Assembly: GCA_937928665.1 (NCBI GenBank)
Contig: CALFVM010000251.1
Coordinates: 1 to 7,242, forward strand
Source: an uncultured Candidatus Methylacidiphilales bacterium
Lineage (GTDB): Bacteria > Verrucomicrobiota > Verrucomicrobiia > Methylacidiphilales > CALFVM01
Length of the DNA stretch: 7,242 nt
Direction of reading: 5' to 3'
In this document: positions 1 through 5,556 of the stretch, one piece after another
How the letters are laid out: each line of letters opens with the position of its first letter
Position numbering within the stretch: position 1 is the stretch's first letter
Made by a program: the position numbers and the translations under genes
Notes under the pieces: generated by a model
What the model saw: the letters and a program-made list of their open reading frames with translations, nothing else
Told to the model about the DNA's origin: nothing
The model's database searches: none

Positions 1-1
1 A

Positions 2-1390
2 TTTATGGCCCGGCTGCGCATTCCCGGCGGGCAACTCAAGTCCTACCAAGTTCATGAATTAGCCCGCATAGCGGATGAACTGACCACTGGCTACATCCAA
101 GTCACCACCCGGGCCAATTTACAAATCCGCCTCATCGCACCCAAGGATACACCTGAATTCCTCCGACGGGTGCAATCGATCGGCCTGCACACCCAGGGGG
201 CGGGGGCAGACAACGTCCGCAATATCACCGCCAATCCCACCGCCGGCGTCGATCCTCTCGAACTCATCGATTGCACCCCCTACGTGCAAAAACTCTCCCA
301 ATTTATCCTCTCCCACCGCGAGTTTTATAATCTGCCGCGTAAGTTCAACATCGCCTTTGACGGCGGCGGTCTCATCGGTTCGGTCGAAGACACCAACGAT
401 ATCGGCATCAAGGCAGTCAAACACGGGGATTCGGTCTTCTTCCGCATCGCTCTGGGAGGAGCCACCGGTCACAAGGCCTTTGCCCGTGATCTTGGCGTTA
501 TCGTCCCCCCGGAGGACATCCTGCGCGTGGTCATCGCCCTCATCCGTGTCTTCATTCGGCACGGCAACCGCACCGATCGCAAAAAAGCCCGTCTCAAGCA
601 CCTCTTGGAAAAATGGACCTTGGAACAGTATTTGCAGGAAACGGAAAAACTGTTAGGTCATGGGTTAACCCGCTCCCCGCTTCGCGAAGGTGAACTGACC
701 TACCCCTGCCAAAACGTGCCGCACAGCCATATCGGCGTGCACGCGCAAAAACAAGCAGGCCTCAACTTCATCGGCGTTGCCCTATCTATCGGCCAAATCA
801 CCGCCCGCCAGCTTCACCGGCTGGCCGAATTGGCCGAACACTACGGCTCCGGCGATCTCCGGCTTACTGTGTGGCAAAATATCGTCATTCCCAATATCCC
901 GGACGCCTACGTGGAGACTGCCAAAAAAGCTCTGATTAAAATCGGCCTGGATTGGCGGCAATCAACTCTGACTAGCGGCATCATTGCCTGCACCGGTAAC
1001 CGTTTTTGTAAATATGCTTTCACCGACACCAAGGGCCATGCGCTCGACCTCTCCCGCCACCTGGATCAACGCCTGGTGCTGGATCAACCCGTCAACATCC
1101 ATTTTACCGGGTGTCCCCACTCCTGCGCCCAGCACTACATGGGGGATATTGGGCTGTTGGGGGCCAAAACGCGCGACGGTCAGGAAGCCTATCACGTTTG
1201 TGTGGGTGGCGGTTTTGGTCAGAACAAAGCCATCGGACGCCAGCTTTTTCAAGCCATGCCCTACGAGCAGGTCAAATCACACGTCGAGAAACTCCTGCGC
1301 CTCTACCTTAAAAAAAGGCACCCAGGCGAATCCTTTCAGCAATTCACCAACCGTCACGATATCGGACAGCTTCAAGAGATGGTGTCATGA
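2..1390 (+). CDS. nirA: Siroheme/[4Fe-4S] nitrite reductase, NirA type (5' end cut by window)
   Basis: Probably reduces nitrite to ammonium in the cytoplasm (six electrons, usually from ferredoxin). Numbering from the Met at base 5, two nitrite/sulfite reductase repeats are visible: one around residues 1-70 (RLRIPGG, TTRANLQIR at 34-42, GADNVRN at 67-73, LPRKFNIAF at 110-118) and one from about 230. The cofactor motif is complete: C329-X5-C335 (ACTGNRFC) and C370-X3-C374 (TGCPHSC), which bind the cubane and bridge it to siroheme. The frame is open to the left edge, and family members carry a further N-terminal stretch before the F-M-x-R-x-RIP motif, so the Met at base 5 is very likely internal and the true start lies outside. 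The related assimilatory sulfite reductase shares all these motifs; nitrite is preferred as substrate because a nitrate reductase gene is coupled downstream. The stop codon overlaps the next start (ATGA). Confidence 0.93.
   Translation, partial: FMARLRIPGGQLKSYQVHELARIADELTTGYIQVTTRANLQIRLIAPKDTPEFLRRVQSIGLHTQGAGADNVRNITANPTAGVDPLELIDCTPYVQKLSQFILSHREFYNLPRKFNIAFDGGGLIGSVEDTNDIGIKAVKHGDSVFFRIALGGATGHKAFARDLGVIVPPEDILRVVIALIRVFIRHGNRTDRKKARLKHLLEKWTLEQYLQETEKLLGHGLTRSPLREGELTYPCQNVPHSHIGVHAQKQAGLNFIGVALSIGQITARQLHRLAELAEHYGSGDLRLTVWQNIVIPNIPDAYVETAKKALIKIGLDWRQSTLTSGIIACTGNRFCKYAFTDTKGHALDLSRHLDQRLVLDQPVNIHFTGCPHSCAQHYMGDIGLLGAKTRDGQEAYHVCVGGGFGQNKAIGRQLFQAMPYEQVKSHVEKLLRLYLKKRHPGESFQQFTNRHDIGQLQEMVS
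1387..1390 (+). promoter_or_regulatory. ATGA start/stop overlap, nirA to ferredoxin-anchor fusion
   Basis: The TGA of the nitrite reductase (1388-1390) overlaps the ATG of the fusion gene (1387-1389). Only a weak purine tract, AAGAG at 1374-1378, precedes the start. Ribosome re-initiation at the overlap would tie the amounts of the two proteins together; the coupling itself is inferred from the layout. Confidence 0.75.
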
Positions 1391-2907
1391 CTTCCACTCT
1401 TCTTGACGACCTTTTAGCCGAACAAAATTGCCTTACACCAGTTTCCCGTTTCGCCCGCGAACACGACCGCAAGGGTAACAACCTTGCCGGAACTTATCGC
1501 GATCTCATCCCGCTCTCGGCTCCTGGTCCTGGTGAGCAATACGCCTTTGAGGTTAATCTGGATCAGTGCAGCGGATGCAAGGCTTGTGTGGCCGCTTGTC
1601 ACAGCCTGAATGGTCTCGATGATTCCGAGAGCTGGCGCACGGTGGGACGACTGCATGGCGGAAGTCACGGGAACAGCATCGTCCAAACCGTCACCACCGC
1701 CTGTCATCACTGTGCCGACCCCGGCTGCGCCAACGGCTGCCCGGTCCTCGCCTACGAAAAAGACCCGGCTACCGGCATCGTCCGCCACCTCGATGACCAG
1801 TGTATCGGCTGTCAATACTGCATCATGAAATGCCCTTACGAGGTGCCGCAATACTCCGACCGCCTTGGCATCGTTCGAAAGTGCGATATGTGCCACGGGC
1901 GGCTTTCCGCGGGTGAAGCTCCCGCCTGCGTGCAAGCGTGCCCAACCTCGGCCATTTCCATCCGGATCCTCCCCACCTCCACAGCTCAGATCCGGGCTAA
2001 GGAGGGGATATTTTTACCCGACTCTCCCGATCCTCGGATCACGATTCCAACAACGCAATACGTCTCTAACAAACCGCTCTCAGCAGACCTGCGTGCAGCC
2101 AACCATGCCGCGCCTACCGTGCAGCCCGGCCATGGTCCCTTGGTCTTCATGTTGGTTTTCACCCAGGCCGGTCTTGGTTTGCTGACCGCTTCCATGCTGG
2201 TGCCGCTGGACATCTACGGATTTCCAGCACACGGCGGATCCCTTCAACTGGGGTTTCTCCTAACTGCCGCGCTGCTGGTCCTCGTTGGTCTGATTGCCAG
2301 CGTCTTGCATCTCGGCCAACCCCTCAAAGCCTGGCGGGCCTTTCTGGGTTGGCGCAAATCCTGGCTGAGCCGGGAAATCCTCGTCCTCGGAGCTTTTGGC
2401 GCGGCAGCGATTGCCGCCGCCGCCATCCCGTTGCTGACACCTTGGTTTGATCTTCCTCCTTGGGCCGCCCCGGCATCCTGGCTCGCCGCCATTCTGACGG
2501 GCATCGCTGGCGTCTTCTGCTCCGCCATGGTCTATCACGATACCCAGCGCGTAGTCTGGCGAGGTCAGCGCACTTTTATTCGCTTCTTCGGCACCACCGC
2601 TCTCTTTGCTCTGCCGCAGGTGCTGCCCATCTCCCTTTTCTTGAAACTTCTCTGGGAAGCCCGCCTGACATTCCTCCCGAATCCCGATTCTCCCCTGCCA
2701 CAACTGACCGACCCACAGCGCTGCGCCCGGCTCTTGCGCGGTCCCTTGCACCGCTGGACTATGGCACGTTTCCTGATCGGCCTCACCGCTATTGCGGTCT
2801 ATTTTATTTCCCTTCCCGCCGCACTTCTCCTCACCCTGGTCGGCGAACTCATCGAACGCTCCCTTTATTTCAAAAGCGGTATCTCCGCTGGAATGCCAGG
2901 ATCATGA
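1387..2907 (+). CDS. DmsB-like four-cluster ferredoxin fused to DmsC-like membrane anchor
   Basis: A 506-residue electron-transfer subunit, probably carrying electrons from membrane quinol to the nitrate reductase encoded next. Residues 1-50 are a short leader without a signal peptide. Residues 55-195 hold 16 cysteines in four groups: C61/64/67/71, C106/109/114/118, C139/142/145/149 and C166/169/181/185, the DmsB/NrfC pattern for four [4Fe-4S] clusters; none is replaced by Trp as in NarH. After a linker (about 195-245) the chain becomes a DmsC/YnfH-type anchor with hydrophobic segments near 249-271, 284-309, 328-350, 360-382, 398-423 and 461-487, ending in GELIERSLYF and MPG, typical of this family. 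E. coli makes DmsB and DmsC as separate chains, with eight helices in DmsC; here I count about six clear ones. The start overlaps the nirA stop by 4 bases, with only a weak AAGAG (1374-1378) upstream, suggesting translational coupling. Fusion and family are secure; quinol as donor is inference. Confidence 0.92.
   Translation: MTSTLLDDLLAEQNCLTPVSRFAREHDRKGNNLAGTYRDLIPLSAPGPGEQYAFEVNLDQCSGCKACVAACHSLNGLDDSESWRTVGRLHGGSHGNSIVQTVTTACHHCADPGCANGCPVLAYEKDPATGIVRHLDDQCIGCQYCIMKCPYEVPQYSDRLGIVRKCDMCHGRLSAGEAPACVQACPTSAISIRILPTSTAQIRAKEGIFLPDSPDPRITIPTTQYVSNKPLSADLRAANHAAPTVQPGHGPLVFMLVFTQAGLGLLTASMLVPLDIYGFPAHGGSLQLGFLLTAALLVLVGLIASVLHLGQPLKAWRAFLGWRKSWLSREILVLGAFGAAAIAAAAIPLLTPWFDLPPWAAPASWLAAILTGIAGVFCSAMVYHDTQRVVWRGQRTFIRFFGTTALFALPQVLPISLFLKLLWEARLTFLPNPDSPLPQLTDPQRCARLLRGPLHRWTMARFLIGLTAIAVYFISLPAALLLTLVGELIERSLYFKSGISAGMPGS
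2904..2907 (+). promoter_or_regulatory. ATGA start/stop overlap, fusion gene to nitrate reductase
   Basis: The TGA of the fusion gene (2905-2907) overlaps the ATG of the nitrate reductase (2904-2906). An AGGA at 2898-2901 sits only two bases before the start, too close for normal Shine-Dalgarno spacing. Re-initiation is therefore the likelier way this start is used. It also fixes the start choice over the longer in-frame extension. Confidence 0.75.
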
Positions 2908-5162
2908 ATTTCAAATCAAAGATTTCCAATCTCCGATTCCCAAGGCCCGTTCTGCGCGAATGGGACGGAACACTCACCTCTGAACTCGTCCGCACGCCAG
3001 GCCGCTTTGGGCTTGGACAGTTACCCGCCGCACACCAACCCGACGCCGTGACCGGCTCGATCTGCGGATTTTGTTCCACCGGCTGCAACCTGACTCTTCA
3101 CTTACGCAAGGGAAACGCCGTCAACCTTACCCCTGATCCGCACTATCCGGTCAACCTCGGCATGGCCTGCCCGAAAGGCTGGGAAGCCCTTACGCCCCTG
3201 GATGCCCCCGACCGCGGCACCACTCCCCTGCGGCACTCCGGCGGCATCATGCAACCCATCTCCTGGCCCGAGGCATTGATGGAATTCACCACCCGGATGC
3301 AAGCCGTCCAAACAACCTATGGGACCCACGCCGCCGCCTTTCTCTCCACCGGCCAGATCACCAGCGAGGAAATGGCTTTCCTCGGGACCCTGGCCAAATT
3401 CGGCATGGGCATACTCCACGGCGATGGCAACACCCGCCAGTGCATGGCCACCGCCGTCACCGCCTACAAACAATCCTTCGGTTTTGACGCGCCTCCGTTC
3501 ACTTACGCCGACTTTGAAGAAAGCGATGTGCTGGTCTTCATCGGGGCCAATCCCTGCATCGCTCACCCCATCATGTGGCAGCGGGTCATGCGCAACCGCC
3601 GCCAGCCGGAGATCGTGGTCATCGATCCGCGCCGCACCGAGACCGCCTGCGCCGCCACCTTACACCTCCCGGTTCGTCCCAAGTCGGACCTGACTCTTTT
3701 TTACGGTCTGGCGCATGAAGCGTTCTGCCGAGGAGCGGTGGATCACGCGAGCGTCTCCTCCTACGCGCACGGTCTGGAGGACTACGCCGCGTTCACCCGG
3801 TCCTTCACGCGGGAACGCGTGCTGGCGGAAACCGGACTAGAATCCGCTGACTATGAACGCCTGGTCACGCTCATCACCACCGGCAAGCGGGTTTCGTTGT
3901 GGTGGACTATGGGCGTCAACCAAAGCCATCAAGCCACCCGCACCGCTCAGGCCATCATCAATTTGGCGCTCATCACCGGCAACATCGGCAAACCCGGCAC
4001 CGGTGCCAATTCCATCACCGGCCAATGCAATGCCATGGGCTCCCGTCTCTTCTCGAACACCACCAACCTCCTTGGCGGCCACGACTTCACCAACCCTAAC
4101 CATCGAGCAAAAATCGCCACTATCCTCGACATCGATCCCTCCCGCATCCCCGATCAAAACAGCCTGGCCTACGATCAAATTCTGGAGGCCGTTGAGGACG
4201 GACGTATCCGCGCCCTCTGGATTATTGCCACCAATCCCGCCCACTCCTGGATTCATCAAAACCGTTTCCACGCCCTGCGCGAGAAACTCAACTTTCTGGT
4301 AGTCCAGGACATGTATCCCACCACAGAAACCGCCCGGATGGCCGACCTCTATCTACCGGCCGCCGGCTGGGGTGAGAAAGAAGGCACCTTCATCAACTCC
4401 GAACGCCGCATCGGCGTGATCCGCCAGGTGCGCCGTCCGCCCGGCCAGGCACTTTCCGACTTCCGTATCTTCCGCGCCCTGGCCGATGCCTGGGGCTGCG
4501 GGTCGATGTTTGCCCGCTGGACTTCGCCTGAAGCGGTTTTTCAAATGCTCAAAGCCTGCACGACTGGTCAACCCTGCGACATCACCGGCATCCGTGACTA
4601 CAACCACATTGAGGAAGAGGGCGGCATTCAATGGCCTTTCCCTCAGGAACAAACCCGCGTCCCGTCTCCCTTACCTGAGCGACGCCTCTTCGAAGACCGC
4701 CGTTTCTATCATCCGGACGGCAAAGCACGCATCCTCTTTGATCCACCCACGCCCGTTCCTGAATCCCCCGACGAGGATTTTCCTTTCTGGCTCCTAACGG
4801 GTCGGGGCAGTTCCTCCCAGTGGCACACGGGCAGCCGAACAGAAAAATCGGCCATCCTGCGCAAACTTCACCCTTCCGATCCGATCGTGGAAATCCATCC
4901 CGCAGACGTTGCCAAAATTGGGGTGGAGGACGCGGAATGGGTCCGGATCGAATCGAGGCGGGGCGCAGCCAAGGCAAGGGTCTCAATCACCCCAACGATC
5001 CCTCCACGGCACGTCTTTCTGGCCATGCACGATCATCAGGTGAACCGGTTGACGGTATGGGCCGTGGATCCCCACTCCCGCCAACCAGCCTACAAGTGCG
5101 GTGCGGTCCGCCTGTCGCCAATCCGTCAGCGGATCGAACGGGTCTTGAGCGGCCAGGTGTAG
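2904..5162 (+). CDS. nasA: Assimilatory-type molybdopterin nitrate reductase, catalytic subunit
   Basis: A 752-residue Mo-bis-MGD enzyme expected to reduce nitrate to nitrite in the cytoplasm. The N-terminal [4Fe-4S] site is C54-X2-C57-X3-C61-X27-C89, followed by K91 of the CPKG motif, the lysine thought to relay electrons to the pterin. C180 in GNTRQCMATA is the likely Mo ligand; no His follows as in formate dehydrogenase (C-R-V-H), which favours nitrate reductase. Further family marks are GTGANSITGQCNAMGSR (about 366-382), GWGEKEGTFINSERR, and the C-terminal dinucleotide-binding domain (about 627-752) with QWHT at 639-642 and DPHSRQPAYK. There is no twin-arginine leader, and the chain ends just after the cofactor domain, so the C-terminal [2Fe-2S] domain of Klebsiella-type NasA is absent. 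The frame stays open back to 2460, but that stretch encodes the anchor of the preceding gene; ATG at 2904, giving an ATGA overlap, is the credible start. narB would be an equally fair symbol. Confidence 0.93.
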   Translation: MNFKSKISNLRFPRPVLREWDGTLTSELVRTPGRFGLGQLPAAHQPDAVTGSICGFCSTGCNLTLHLRKGNAVNLTPDPHYPVNLGMACPKGWEALTPLDAPDRGTTPLRHSGGIMQPISWPEALMEFTTRMQAVQTTYGTHAAAFLSTGQITSEEMAFLGTLAKFGMGILHGDGNTRQCMATAVTAYKQSFGFDAPPFTYADFEESDVLVFIGANPCIAHPIMWQRVMRNRRQPEIVVIDPRRTETACAATLHLPVRPKSDLTLFYGLAHEAFCRGAVDHASVSSYAHGLEDYAAFTRSFTRERVLAETGLESADYERLVTLITTGKRVSLWWTMGVNQSHQATRTAQAIINLALITGNIGKPGTGANSITGQCNAMGSRLFSNTTNLLGGHDFTNPNHRAKIATILDIDPSRIPDQNSLAYDQILEAVEDGRIRALWIIATNPAHSWIHQNRFHALREKLNFLVVQDMYPTTETARMADLYLPAAGWGEKEGTFINSERRIGVIRQVRRPPGQALSDFRIFRALADAWGCGSMFARWTSPEAVFQMLKACTTGQPCDITGIRDYNHIEEEGGIQWPFPQEQTRVPSPLPERRLFEDRRFYHPDGKARILFDPPTPVPESPDEDFPFWLLTGRGSSSQWHTGSRTEKSAILRKLHPSDPIVEIHPADVAKIGVEDAEWVRIESRRGAAKARVSITPTIPPRHVFLAMHDHQVNRLTVWAVDPHSRQPAYKCGAVRLSPIRQRIERVLSGQV

Positions 5163-5401
5163 CCGTCCACGTACGAGACAGTCACCTTTTGGCCAACTTG
5201 AAGACGGCGGGCCTGGGCGGAGGAAACGTGAAACATCTTCACCGTGTTTTCGGCGGACTGCACGGTGATCGAATTACGGTCGCTTTCCACCGCGGTGATT
5301 TCACCCCGGAAGGTACCCGAAGAGGAGGTGCCACCGAGATAAACATCGGCGTGGAGAGAGGCTACGGTGAAGAGGAAACCGGCGAGGAGGAGTTTTTTCA
5401 T
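5126..5401 (-). CDS. Small exported protein, unknown function
   Basis: A 91-residue protein with a clear Sec signal peptide: MKK, a hydrophobic core at residues 4-16, and a likely signal peptidase I site after LHA (residue 18). The mature part, about 73 residues, reads like a small beta-barrel: GEITAVESDRNSITVQS (about 33-49) followed by RLQVGQKVTVSYVDG (about 66-80). This resembles OB-like or DUF5666-like periplasmic domains, but I cannot assign a family. It has no cysteines and no lipobox, so it should be soluble in the periplasm or secreted. It is convergent with the nitrate reductase gene: its last 37 bases (5126-5162) lie antisense to that gene's final codons. It is divergent from the transporter gene. 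No convincing Shine-Dalgarno precedes the ATG at 5401-5399. The signal peptide and the alternating hydrophobic pattern argue that it is real and not a shadow frame. Confidence 0.78.
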   Translation of the reverse strand: MKKLLLAGFLFTVASLHADVYLGGTSSSGTFRGEITAVESDRNSITVQSAENTVKMFHVSSAQARRLQVGQKVTVSYVDGYTWPLKTRSIR

Positions 5402-5556
5402 GCGGCTGAAATAGGGCGCGGGCTCTGTGACCGCCGTGTGTCAAACGGGCAACAAATGGACGCCAATCCCGCACATCCCAACCAAGAACCCCCTCCCCGC
5501 CCAACCTCCAAACCCCTTGCTTTAACCGAGGCCGCAGGCAACCATTTCCCTCGTCC
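5402..5556. promoter_or_regulatory. Divergent intergenic spacer (155 bases)
   Basis: This is the only intergenic stretch in the window. It separates the start of the small exported protein (minus) from the start of the MMPL transporter (plus), so both promoters, if they are primary, should lie here. I see no pair of -35 and -10 boxes with good spacing on either strand, no inverted repeat that looks like an operator, and no Shine-Dalgarno next to either ATG. Its central part, roughly 5461-5520, is strongly C-rich on the plus strand, with only five G in 60 bases. Confidence 0.6.
5468..5516 (-). other. G-run cluster, possible long-loop G-quadruplex
   Basis: On the minus strand six runs of three or more G lie within 49 bases, seen as plus-strand C runs at 5468-5470, 5477-5479, 5489-5493, 5495-5498, 5500-5502 and 5513-5516. 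Intervals are 6, 9, 1, 1 and 10 bases. Any four neighbouring runs need at least one loop of 9-10 bases, so it fails the strict 1-7 base loop rule but fits relaxed rules. It lies upstream of the minus-strand small gene. Formation in the cell is not shown by the sequence. Confidence 0.35.

Noticed and set aside
119..601. Minus-strand open frame of 160 codons
   Set aside because: It lies inside and antisense to the nitrite reductase, whose conserved motifs cover this stretch; no motif of its own is seen.
2460..2903. N-terminal extension of the nitrate reductase frame by 148 codons
   Set aside because: This stretch encodes the anchor domain of the preceding gene in another frame. The extension is Arg/Ser/His-rich with no domain, and family members begin near the ATG at 2904.
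3400..3500. Possible formate dehydrogenase identity for the molybdoenzyme
   Set aside because: Formate dehydrogenases have Sec or Cys followed by Arg-x-His at the Mo site. Here the site reads RQCMATA without the His, and the gene is coupled to nirA.
5188..5195. TTGGCCAA palindrome just after the nitrate reductase stop
   Set aside because: Eight bases is too short to mean much, it has no T-tract, and it lies inside the coding sequence of the minus-strand gene.
5408..5444. TTGACA (5444-5439) and TATTTC (5413-5408) on the minus strand as a promoter for the small exported protein
   Set aside because: The spacing is 25 bases against the usual 16-18, and the second box would lie only six bases from the start codon. 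I do not count it as a promoter.
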